15,724 nt of DNA from Actinomycetota bacterium (GTDB taxonomy: Bacteria > Actinomycetota > Actinomycetes > Mycobacteriales > Micromonosporaceae). Where the stretch lies: assembly GCA_005885115.1 (NCBI GenBank), contig VAXX01000099.1:1-15724 (forward strand), written 5' to 3'. This document shows, piece after piece, positions 7,756-14,058 of the stretch. The notes beneath the pieces are model-generated. The model saw only the letters and a list, made by a program, of their open reading frames with translations, did not search any database and was not told the origin of the DNA. The translations under genes were made by a program, and so were the position numbers. How positions within the stretch are numbered: position 1 is the stretch's first letter; each line of letters starts with the position of its first letter.

Positions 7756-7762
7756 TTCGTCG

Positions 7763-8563
7763 ATGGCACGGCGCGAGTGGGTGCTCGGCTTGGCCGTCCT
7801 GGTGCTCATGCTCGGTGGCAGTGGCGTACCGCCGGCCCAGGCGGAGGTGCTGCACCGGCCGAGCGCGGCCCGCCCGGTGGCCGTGCGCGCCAACCCGAGC
7901 CCGTCGGTACCGCCCTCGCGGTCGCCGACCCCCACCGCGCCGCTGCCGCTGCCGATCCCCGACCACGGGACCGGTCCGGCCGGGTCGCTGCGTACCACCG
8001 GCTCGTCCGCGGTCGCGCTGACCTTCGACGACGGACCGTGGGCGTACACGCCGGGGGTACTGGACCTGCTCGCCCAGTACCACATCAAGGCGACCTTCTG
8101 CCTCATCGGCCGGCAGGTCGCCGCCCATGCCGACCTGGTCCGGCGGATGGTCGCCGAAGGCCACACGCTGTGCAACCACACGTGGAGCCATGACCTGCTG
8201 CTGCGGACCCGTTCCCCGGACCGGATCCGCGCCGAGCTGCAACGCACCGCCGACGCCATCCACGCGGTCGTCCCCGGCGCGCCGATCCGGTACTTCCGCA
8301 ACCCCGGCGGCAACTTCTCCGCGCAGACCGTCGCCATCGCGGCGAGCATGGGGATGACCTCGATCTACTGGAACGTCGACCCGCAGGACTGGACCCGGCC
8401 GGGGGTCGGCGCGATCATCGGCAACGTCCTGTCCCGCACCGGGCCGGGCGCCATCGTGCTGATGCACGACGGCGGCGGCGACCGCTCCCAGACCATGACC
8501 GCGCTGCGGACGATCCTGCCGGCGTTCGTCCGCCGGTTCACCCTGATCCCGCTACCGGACTGA
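7763..8563 (+). CDS. Secreted polysaccharide deacetylase (NodB homology, CE4)
   Basis: A 266-residue exported metal-dependent deacetylase that would remove N-acetyl (or O-acetyl) groups from chitin oligomers, peptidoglycan or another cell-surface glycan. Residues 1-27 are a signal peptide (MARRE, hydrophobic core, cleavage near AQA-E28). A Pro-rich linker spans about 41-66, and the NodB domain fills 83-266. All five CE4 motifs are present: TFDDGP (D89 base, D90 metal ligand), HTWSH (H139 and H143, metal ligands), RNPGG (179-183), NVDPQDW (204-210) and LMHDGG (233-238). The start is set at ATG 7763 by GGGAG at 7751 and the clean signal peptide; ATG 7691 would add 24 residues. It diverges from the glucosaminidase gene. 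Deacetylation followed by exo-glucosaminidase action would be a sensible pairing, but a cell-wall role is equally possible. Confidence 0.92.
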   Translation: MARREWVLGLAVLVLMLGGSGVPPAQAEVLHRPSAARPVAVRANPSPSVPPSRSPTPTAPLPLPIPDHGTGPAGSLRTTGSSAVALTFDDGPWAYTPGVLDLLAQYHIKATFCLIGRQVAAHADLVRRMVAEGHTLCNHTWSHDLLLRTRSPDRIRAELQRTADAIHAVVPGAPIRYFRNPGGNFSAQTVAIAASMGMTSIYWNVDPQDWTRPGVGAIIGNVLSRTGPGAIVLMHDGGGDRSQTMTALRTILPAFVRRFTLIPLPD

Positions 8564-8585
8564 TCCCGCCGCCTGACTGATCCCG
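8558..8585. repeat. Short direct repeat GACTGATCCCG
   Basis: GACTGATCCCG occurs at 8558-8568 and 8575-8585, across and just after the deacetylase stop codon. A related CCTGATCCCG lies a little upstream. It looks like a small local duplication with no evident function. Confidence 0.5.
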
Positions 8586-8587
8586 TC

Positions 8588-8608
8588 CCCCGCCTGACCG
8601 GCGCGGGG
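8588..8608 (+). terminator. Weak hairpin after the deacetylase gene
   Basis: CCCCGC (8588-8593) pairs with GCGGGG (8603-8608) around a 9-nt loop and is followed by TTT. It sits 25 nt past the deacetylase stop but only 14 nt before the next start codon. It could attenuate rather than end transcription, and it lies next to the Shine-Dalgarno sequence of the downstream gene. Confidence 0.35.
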
Positions 8609-8611
8609 TTT

Positions 8612-8616
8612 GGGAG
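8612..8616 (+). promoter_or_regulatory. Ribosome binding site choosing GTG 8622 for the membrane protein
   Basis: GGGAG ends 5 nt before GTG 8622. The competing starts at TTG 8610 and GTG 8616 overlap this site, so they are less likely. Confidence 0.55.
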
Positions 8617-8621
8617 TGGCC

Positions 8622-10589
8622 GTGCCGGGGAAGCTCCGACGCGTGGTCAGTCGAGAACGGGCCGGGGCGCCCGCCTACCGCGATGCCGTAGACGCGCTGG
8701 AAACCTTCACGGTCGAGATACCCACCCAGCGCGACGCCCGGGGCAGCGCGCTGCCCGCGGTGCGTTGGCGGCTGTCCGGCTGGCGAGCGGATCTGCTCGC
8801 CGCATTTTTTTGCCTGGTACCCGCGCTGTGGACCACGGCCCGGCTGTGGCACCACGTACACACCCGGGTGCTCGGGCGCAATCCCGGGGACCACACGCTG
8901 TTCGAGTGGATGCTCGGGTACGGGGCGCGGCTGGTCACCCACGGCGGGAACCCGTTCCTCACCGACCGGCTGGGCGTACCGGACGGGGTGAACCTCGCCG
9001 CGAACACCAACGTCCTCGGACTGTCCATCCCGCTGGCCCCGGTGACCCTCCTGTTCGGCCCGGACGTCTCGTACGCGCTGCTGCTCACCCTGGCCTTCAC
9101 GCTGACCGCGTTCGGCTGGTACCACGTGTTCTCCCGCCACCTGGTGCGGCACCGGGTGGCGGCGCTGCTCGGCGGGCTGTTCTGCGGGTTCGCGCCGGCC
9201 CTCGTGGCCCACGCCAACGGCCAGCCCAACCAGGTGGCCCAGTTCGTGGTGCCCTACCTCGTCCTGTTCACCCTCCGGCTGGACCAGCGGCCGGTCCGCA
9301 ACGGGCTCGTGCTCGGGCTGCTCGCGGCGTACCAGGTCTTCGTCAACGAGGAGATCCTGTTCATCACCGCGCTCGCGCTCGGGCTCCTGGTGCTGGCGTA
9401 CGGGCTGCAACAGCGGGAGGAGCTGCGGGTCCGCTGGCGCCCGTTCCTGACCGGGCTCGGGGTGGCCACCGGGCTCGGCGTGGTCCTGCTGGCCTACCCG
9501 CTGTACGTCCAGTTCGTCGGACCCCGCTCGTACCGGGGCCTGCCGTTCACCCCCGACCGGTACGTCTCGGACCTGCTGTCGTTCGTCACGTACCCCCGGC
9601 AGGCGGTCCTCGGCGACCCGTCCGTGGCCGCGCGGCTGTCCCCGAGCCCCGACGAGGACAACGCGTCGTTCGGCTGGCCGCTGATCGTCCTGAGCCTGGT
9701 GCTGGTGGTGTGGCTGTGGCGGCGGGCGCTGGTCCGGGCCGCGGTGCTCACCGCGGTCGTGATGGCCGCCCTGTCGCTGGGTCCGCACCTGCGCCTGCGT
9801 GGCCACGCGACGCCGATCCCCGGCCCGTTCGCGCTTCTGCAGCACATCCCGCCGTTCACGTTCGCGGTGCCGGGCCGGTTCGCGATGGTCGCCGTACCGG
9901 TGATCGGGATGCTGCTCGCGCTGGGCGTCGAGCTGATCGGCGGGATCGCGCGCAACGCCCGGTATGCGGACCAGCTCCGGCTGCTCTGGGCCGGCGTACT
10001 GGTCGGGGCGCTGATCCCGCTCGTGCCGACCCCGCTGTACGTGCCGCACCGGCCGGCCGTACCGCAGTTCATCAGCAGCGGCGCGTGGCGGGCGTACGTG
10101 CCGGCCGGGCGGACCGTCGTGACCGTACCGCTGCCCGCCTACCAGGCCCCCGACCCGATGCTCTGGCAGGCCAGCCAGAACCTCGACTTCCCGCTGCCGC
10201 GCGGGTACTTCCTCGGACCGTCCGGACCTGGCGACCCGACCGCGATGTTCGGTGCCCCACCGAGGCCGACGGCCACCAAGCTGTACGCCATCTCGGTGCT
10301 GCCCCGCAAGCCCAAGCCGGCCGTCGGCGGGGACACCCCGCTGGGTACCCTGGTCGGCCCGACCGGCCCGGGCGCGAAGACCGACCCGAACGACCCGGCC
10401 CTGACCGTCACCGCCGCCGACCGGGCACAGGCCCGGGCCGACCTGCGCTACTGGCGGGCCGCGATCGTCGTCCTCGCGCCGCAGCGCAACGAGTGGTACC
10501 TGTGGCAGACCGTCTCGGACCTGCTCGGCTTCCAGCCCCGCTGGGTCGGCGGCCTATGGCTGTGGGACGTCCGGAACACGATCCCGTAG
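8622..10589 (+). CDS. Polytopic membrane protein, GT-C-like (probable glycosyltransferase or unknown)
   Basis: A protein of 655 residues that I do not recognise as a named gene. A cytoplasmic N-terminus of about 55 residues is followed by the first membrane segment (RADLLAAFFCLVPALW, ~55-70). A first external loop containing GRNPGDHTLFEWMLGYG comes next, then roughly 9-11 more hydrophobic helices to about residue 470. The last ~180 residues (from WRAYVPAGRTVVTVP onward) look like a soluble extracytoplasmic domain. This build, a many-helix membrane body with an acidic residue in the first loop and a C-terminal external domain, resembles GT-C lipid-sugar-dependent glycosyltransferases, but no diagnostic catalytic motif is certain. 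GTG 8622 is chosen by GGGAG at 8612-8616. The gene follows the deacetylase by 58 nt and may share its transcript, hinting at envelope glycan work. Two TTT Phe codons in the first membrane segment are part of a T7 tract behind a hairpin. Confidence 0.75.
   Translation: MPGKLRRVVSRERAGAPAYRDAVDALETFTVEIPTQRDARGSALPAVRWRLSGWRADLLAAFFCLVPALWTTARLWHHVHTRVLGRNPGDHTLFEWMLGYGARLVTHGGNPFLTDRLGVPDGVNLAANTNVLGLSIPLAPVTLLFGPDVSYALLLTLAFTLTAFGWYHVFSRHLVRHRVAALLGGLFCGFAPALVAHANGQPNQVAQFVVPYLVLFTLRLDQRPVRNGLVLGLLAAYQVFVNEEILFITALALGLLVLAYGLQQREELRVRWRPFLTGLGVATGLGVVLLAYPLYVQFVGPRSYRGLPFTPDRYVSDLLSFVTYPRQAVLGDPSVAARLSPSPDEDNASFGWPLIVLSLVLVVWLWRRALVRAAVLTAVVMAALSLGPHLRLRGHATPIPGPFALLQHIPPFTFAVPGRFAMVAVPVIGMLLALGVELIGGIARNARYADQLRLLWAGVLVGALIPLVPTPLYVPHRPAVPQFISSGAWRAYVPAGRTVVTVPLPAYQAPDPMLWQASQNLDFPLPRGYFLGPSGPGDPTAMFGAPPRPTATKLYAISVLPRKPKPAVGGDTPLGTLVGPTGPGAKTDPNDPALTVTAADRAQARADLRYWRAAIVVLAPQRNEWYLWQTVSDLLGFQPRWVGGLWLWDVRNTIP
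8782..8811 (+). terminator. Terminator-like hairpin plus T7 tract inside the membrane-protein gene
   Basis: GGCGAGC (8782-8788) and its exact reverse complement GCTCGCC (8795-8801) flank a GGATCT loop; GCA and then seven T (8805-8811) follow. This is a textbook intrinsic-terminator layout, about 160 nt inside the coding sequence and before most of the membrane helices. The T run encodes Phe-Phe as TTT TTT, where this genome normally uses TTC. Possible roles are transcriptional attenuation or polymerase slippage; chance is possible. Confidence 0.5.
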
Positions 10590-11645
10590 CTACGGCGGCA
10601 CCGAGCCCGCGGCGGCCGCGTCCTCGACCAGGCCGCGCCGGGCGGCCAGGCTCGCCGAGGCGACCGCGACCGCGATGGTGAGCAGCGCGCCGAGCAGCAG
10701 CGCGGCCGGTTCACCGGGCCGCAGCAGGCCGGTCCGCGCGCCGATGGTGGCGGCGGCCACCGGTACCCCCAGCTGGGCGGCGGCGAGCCCGGCCAGCGGC
10801 GCCGGCTGGCCGGTCAGCCGCATCGCCAGGTGGGCGAGCACCGCGCCGGCGCCCAGCGCCGCGCCGAGCCCGATCAGCGCCGGATGGCGGCCCAGCTCGC
10901 GCAGGTCGAGCGAGGCGCCCAGCCACACGAAGAACACCGGGCCGAGGAAGCCCTCGGTGACCGCGAACAACTGCCGGGCCAGCCGGCGCGGCTCGCCGAC
11001 CGCGGCCACCGCGAGGCCGAAACTGAAGCCGGCCAACATGATCGACACATGGGTACCCACGGCGAGCGCCGCCAGGGCGAACAGTACGGCCGCGGCGGAC
11101 AGGACGGCGAGCGCACCGAGCGCCGCCCGGCCGGCGTGGGCCGGGTCCACGGCCAGCGGCAGCGCCACGATGCACGCGGCGTCGGCGATCGCGACCTGGG
11201 GCAGCAGCGCGAGTACCGGCGCCCCGCCCAGGTGCACCGAGTCCACGACCGGCAGGACGAGCGCGGCCGAGGACGAGGCCATGAGCACGGCGTACAGCGG
11301 GGCGTGGCCGGTACCGGACAACGTCGCGAGCACCACCCCGAGTACCGCCGCGACGGCACCGACCCCGAGCGCGCGCAGCACCCCGGCCGGCAGGGCGGCC
11401 CGCAGCCGGGTGTCCCGGACCGGCACGTGCGACCCGGCGACGAACATGACCAGCGCGAACCCCAGGTCGGCCAGGAACGTGAACGTCGGGTCGTGCGCCG
11501 GCAGCACGTCGAGTCCGGTACGACCCAGCGCGATCCCGCCGAGCAGTTCACCGAAGACGACCGGCAGCGACCACCCGCGCGGCAGCGCCAGTAACGGCCC
11601 GAGCACCGCGACCGCCCCGATCAGCGCCAGCGTCGCGAACGTCAT
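10590..11645 (-). CDS. Cation:proton antiporter, CPA2 (KefB/NapA-like) family
   Basis: A 351-residue membrane antiporter that likely exchanges Na+ or K+ for protons. It is hydrophobic throughout, with about 11-12 possible helices. Family landmarks are GELLGGIALGRTGLDVL (~32-48), the FVAGSHVPV segment, ASSSAALVLP (~122-131) followed by QVAIADAACIVALPL, where the Asp fills the place of the ion-binding acidic residue of the QD motif in KefB-type proteins, and the late GPVFFVWLGASLDLREL. It lacks the cytosolic RCK/TrkA-N domain of KefB/KefC and is somewhat shorter than the usual ~400. The start ATG (11643-11645) has no Shine-Dalgarno at a normal distance but has TACCGT 6 nt upstream, suggesting a leaderless mRNA. 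A much longer open frame continues upstream but is a shadow of the LLM gene on the other strand. Its stop abuts that of the GT-C-like gene without any gap. Confidence 0.85.
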   Translation of the reverse strand: MTFATLALIGAVAVLGPLLALPRGWSLPVVFGELLGGIALGRTGLDVLPAHDPTFTFLADLGFALVMFVAGSHVPVRDTRLRAALPAGVLRALGVGAVAAVLGVVLATLSGTGHAPLYAVLMASSSAALVLPVVDSVHLGGAPVLALLPQVAIADAACIVALPLAVDPAHAGRAALGALAVLSAAAVLFALAALAVGTHVSIMLAGFSFGLAVAAVGEPRRLARQLFAVTEGFLGPVFFVWLGASLDLRELGRHPALIGLGAALGAGAVLAHLAMRLTGQPAPLAGLAAAQLGVPVAAATIGARTGLLRPGEPAALLLGALLTIAVAVASASLAARRGLVEDAAAAGSVPP

Positions 11646-11650
11646 CCCCG

Positions 11651-11657
11651 TACGGTA
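11651..11657. promoter_or_regulatory. Overlapping divergent -10 hexamers for leaderless transcripts
   Basis: On the plus strand, TACGGT (11651-11656) lies 7 nt before the LLM ATG (11664). On the minus strand, TACCGT (11657-11652) lies 6 nt before the antiporter ATG (11645). Both match TANNNT, the -10 element typical of leaderless actinobacterial genes, and the two hexamers overlap by 5 bp. Neither gene has a usable Shine-Dalgarno in the 18-bp gap. Start-site data would be needed to confirm this. Confidence 0.5.
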
Positions 11658-11663
11658 GATGGC

Positions 11664-12491
11664 ATGACCATGCTCGGTGTCGCGTTCGTGCCCCAGTTGC
11701 CGCCCGAGCGGCTGCGTGCCATCGCGCACACGGCCGACGAGGCCGGGCTGGAGGAGCTGTGGCTGTGGGAGGACTGCTTCCGGGAGAGCGGGATCGCCTG
11801 TGCCGCCGCGGCGCTGGCCTGGACCGGCCGGCTGCGGGTCGGCGTGGGGCTGCTGCCGGTACCGCTGCGCAACGTCGCCCTGACCGCGATGGAGCTGGCC
11901 AGCCTGCACCGGATGTTCCCCGACCGGGTACGCGTCGGGGTCGGGCACGGTGAGCAGACCTGGATGGCCCAGGTGGGCGGCCGGGTCGAGTCGCCGATGA
12001 CGCTGCTGCGGGAGTACGTGACGGCGCTGCGCGCCCTCCTGCGCGGCGAGGAGGTCACGGTGTCCGGCCGGTACGTGCACCTGGACCGGGTGGCCCTGGA
12101 CTGGCCGCCGCCGTCCGCGCCGGAGGTGTACGTCGGCGGGGTCGGTCCCCGTACCCTGCGCCTGGCCGCCGAGGTCGGCGACGGCACCATCCTGACCGGC
12201 GGTACGCCCCCGGACGGGGTACGCGACACGGCCGGTCGCGCCATCGTGTACGTCCACGCCGCGACGGGGCCGGACGCGGCCGAACGCCTTGAGGCGGAAC
12301 GGATCCGGTGGGGTTACGACTCGTTGACCGGCCGGGCCGTCAGCGGTACCGCCGACGCCGTCGCCGAGGGCGTGCAGCGGTGGGTGGACGCGGGCGCGGA
12401 TACCGTGGTGCTGCAACCGACTCCGGACGATCCCGACCCGGAAGGCTTCGTCCGCTTCGTGGCCCGCGACGTCCGCCCGCTGGTCCGGTGA
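11664..12491 (+). CDS. LLM-class (F420/FMN-dependent) flavin oxidoreductase
   Basis: A 275-residue luciferase-like monooxygenase-fold (TIM barrel) oxidoreductase, probably cytosolic and using reduced FMN or coenzyme F420. The pattern is that of the family: GVAFVPQLPPERLRAIAHTADEAGLEELWLWEDCF at the N-terminus (first strand and helix), GVGLLPVPLRNVALTAMELASLHRMFPDR (~64-92), the RVGVGHGEQTW stretch (~93-103), a LLREYVTALRALLRGEEV helix (~115-132), and PEVYVGGVGPRTLRLAAEVGDGTIL (~147-171). The substrate cannot be inferred. The start is ATG 11664; ATG 11670 is two codons on. There is no Shine-Dalgarno, and TACGGT 7 nt upstream suggests a leaderless mRNA. Its TGA overlaps the GTG of the ChrA-type gene by four bases, so the two are translationally coupled. 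F420 use is likely in an actinomycete but not shown. Confidence 0.88.
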   Translation: MTMLGVAFVPQLPPERLRAIAHTADEAGLEELWLWEDCFRESGIACAAAALAWTGRLRVGVGLLPVPLRNVALTAMELASLHRMFPDRVRVGVGHGEQTWMAQVGGRVESPMTLLREYVTALRALLRGEEVTVSGRYVHLDRVALDWPPPSAPEVYVGGVGPRTLRLAAEVGDGTILTGGTPPDGVRDTAGRAIVYVHAATGPDAAERLEAERIRWGYDSLTGRAVSGTADAVAEGVQRWVDAGADTVVLQPTPDDPDPEGFVRFVARDVRPLVR

Positions 12492-13615
12492 CGCAGGCCC
12501 GGCCCCGGGTGGCACTGGGTACCGTCCTACGGGAGTGGGGCCGGATCGGCTGCATCGGCTTCGGCGGACCGCCGACCCACATCGCGCTGCTGCGCCGGCG
12601 CTGTGTCGAGGACCGGAAGTGGTTGGACGCCACCGAGTTCGAGGATGCGGTGGCCGCCTGCAACCTGTTGCCCGGACCGGCCTCGACCCAACTGGCGATC
12701 TTCTGCGCCTGGCGGGTACGCGGCCGACTCGGCGCGCTCGTGGGCGGGGCCGCGTTCATCGTACCGGGGCTGGTGCTCATCCTCGGGTTGGCCGCGCTGT
12801 TCCTCGCCGGGTCGCCACCGCCCTGGGTCAAGGGGGCCGGAGCGGGTGCCGGCGCCGGGGTCGCGGCCGTCGCGGTACACGCCGCATCGGGTCTGATCCC
12901 GGCGAGCTGGCACCGGGCGGCGGGCCCGGGCAGCCGGTTACGGTGGTCGATCTATGTCCTCGCCGGCGGGGTCGCCGCGGCGCTGCTCGGGCCGTGGCTC
13001 GTGCTGGTCCTGCTGGCCTGCGGCCTGACCGAGGTGGTGGTCCAGCGGCCCGGCGCCGGGCCCGGACCCGTTGCCGCGCTGCCCCTGCTGGGTACGGTCG
13101 GCGGCGGGGTGGCCTGGGTCGCGCTCAAGGTCGGCGCGCTGTCGTACGGCGGCGGCTTCGTCATCGTCCCGCTGATGCAGTCCGACGCGGTGCACCGGTA
13201 CCACTGGATGACCCCGGCGCAGTTCCTGGAGGCGGTGGCGCTGGGCCAGATCACCCCCGGTCCGGTGGTGCAGACCGTCGCGGTGGTCGGCTACGCCGCC
13301 GCCGGGCTGGGCGGTGGCCTGCTCGCCGCGGTGGTCGCCTTCGCGCCCTCGTTCGCCTTCGTCCTGCTCGGCGCGCACCGGTTCAACCGGCTGCGCGCCG
13401 ACGCGCGGGTACGCGCCTTCCTCGACGGTGCCGGTCCGGCCGCGATCGGCGCGATCCTCGGCTCGGCGGTCCCGCTCGCCCTCGCGCTGACCCGCCCGTG
13501 GCAGTACGCGGTCCTGGCCGGCTCGGCGATCCTGCTGCTCCTGCTGCGCCGGGGCGTGGTGCCGACGCTGCTCGTCGCCGCCGCCGTCGGAGTCGTGGTG
13601 ACGTCCTACTCGTAG
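12488..13615 (+). CDS. chrA: Chromate transporter family (ChrA, two-domain long form)
   Basis: A 375-residue membrane protein of the CHR superfamily, whose best-known members export chromate by proton antiport, sometimes giving sulfate-related effects. Two homologous halves are visible. The first has WGRIGCIGFGGPPTHIALL (~16-34), ACNLLPGPASTQLAIF (~56-71) and a following GGAAFIVPG. The second has LKVGALSYGGGFVIVPLMQ (~215-233), EAVALGQITPGPVVQTVAV and AAFAPS-like FAPSF. The paired FGG and PGP motifs mark the family. The length fits the long bidomain form (about 400 aa). GTG 12488 overlaps the LLM stop (GTGA) and has no Shine-Dalgarno of its own, implying re-initiation. Its 3' end overlaps the convergent htdZ-like gene by 10 bp. 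Chromate as the real substrate is inference from the family. Confidence 0.88.
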   Translation: MTQARPRVALGTVLREWGRIGCIGFGGPPTHIALLRRRCVEDRKWLDATEFEDAVAACNLLPGPASTQLAIFCAWRVRGRLGALVGGAAFIVPGLVLILGLAALFLAGSPPPWVKGAGAGAGAGVAAVAVHAASGLIPASWHRAAGPGSRLRWSIYVLAGGVAAALLGPWLVLVLLACGLTEVVVQRPGAGPGPVAALPLLGTVGGGVAWVALKVGALSYGGGFVIVPLMQSDAVHRYHWMTPAQFLEAVALGQITPGPVVQTVAVVGYAAAGLGGGLLAAVVAFAPSFAFVLLGAHRFNRLRADARVRAFLDGAGPAAIGAILGSAVPLALALTRPWQYAVLAGSAILLLLLRRGVVPTLLVAAAVGVVVTSYS

Positions 13616-14058
13616 TACCGGTACACCGCCTGGGCCACGCAGGCCGGCTTCGCCCCGCCGTCCCGTTCCAGGGTCGCGTCGACGGTCACCTGCACCCCGC
13701 CCTCGACCGGCGCCACGTCGACGAGCGTCGCGGCCAGGCGTACCCGCGAACCGGACGGCAGCGGGCTGGGGAACCGGACCCGGTTGAGCCCGTAGTTGAT
13801 GCCCATGCTGACCCGCTCAACGGTGAGCAGCTTGGCGAACAGCGGCGGCAGCAGGGCCAGCGTCAGGTACCCGTGCGCGATGGTGGTCCGGAACGGCCCG
13901 GAGCCGGCCCGCTCCGGATCGACGTGGATCCACTGGTGGTCCCCGGTCGCCGCGGCGAACGCGTCGATGTCGGCCTGGCTGACCTCGACCCAGTCGGTGG
14001 TACCCAGGTCCCGCCCGGCCAGGGCGGACAGATCCTGCACGGTCGCGACGGTGGTCAT
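13606..14058 (-). CDS. htdZ: (R)-specific enoyl-CoA hydratase, MaoC/HtdZ (Rv0130-like)
   Basis: A 150-residue single hot-dog protein that hydrates trans-2-enoyl-CoA to (R)-3-hydroxyacyl-CoA. It resembles mycobacterial HtdZ (Rv0130, 151 aa) along its whole length as I recall that sequence, including ATGDHQWIHVDPERA, TTIAHGYLTLALLP, INYGLNRVRFPSPLP and the AKPACVAQ-x-x-YRY ending. The catalytic pair Asp40 and His45 (D-x4-H) is present, as in PhaJ and the R-hydratase family. ATG 14058 has GGAG (complement of 14065-14068) 6 nt upstream, and its first bases overlap the phaZ stop (ATGA), so it is the last gene of a minus-strand operon. In that setting it would supply or consume (R)-3-hydroxyacyl-CoA. 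Its C-terminal codons overlap the 3' end of the chrA-type gene. The MaoC family call is very secure, and the specific htdZ name somewhat less so. Confidence 0.9.
   Translation of the reverse strand: MTTVATVQDLSALAGRDLGTTDWVEVSQADIDAFAAATGDHQWIHVDPERAGSGPFRTTIAHGYLTLALLPPLFAKLLTVERVSMGINYGLNRVRFPSPLPSGSRVRLAATLVDVAPVEGGVQVTVDATLERDGGAKPACVAQAVYRYYE

Noticed and set aside
7691..7762. Longer start of the polysaccharide deacetylase at ATG 7691
   Set aside because: It would put 24 polar residues in front of a good signal peptide, and ATG 7763 has its own Shine-Dalgarno.
7561..7762. Riboswitch (such as the ydaO type before secreted wall enzymes) ahead of the deacetylase
   Set aside because: No conserved core or convincing nested stems were visible; only a short CACCG-GA-CGGTG palindrome.
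11646..12515. N-terminal extension of the antiporter to 641 residues
   Set aside because: The extra 290 residues are antisense to the LLM gene, carry no recognisable domain, and the protein proper starts cleanly at ATG 11645.
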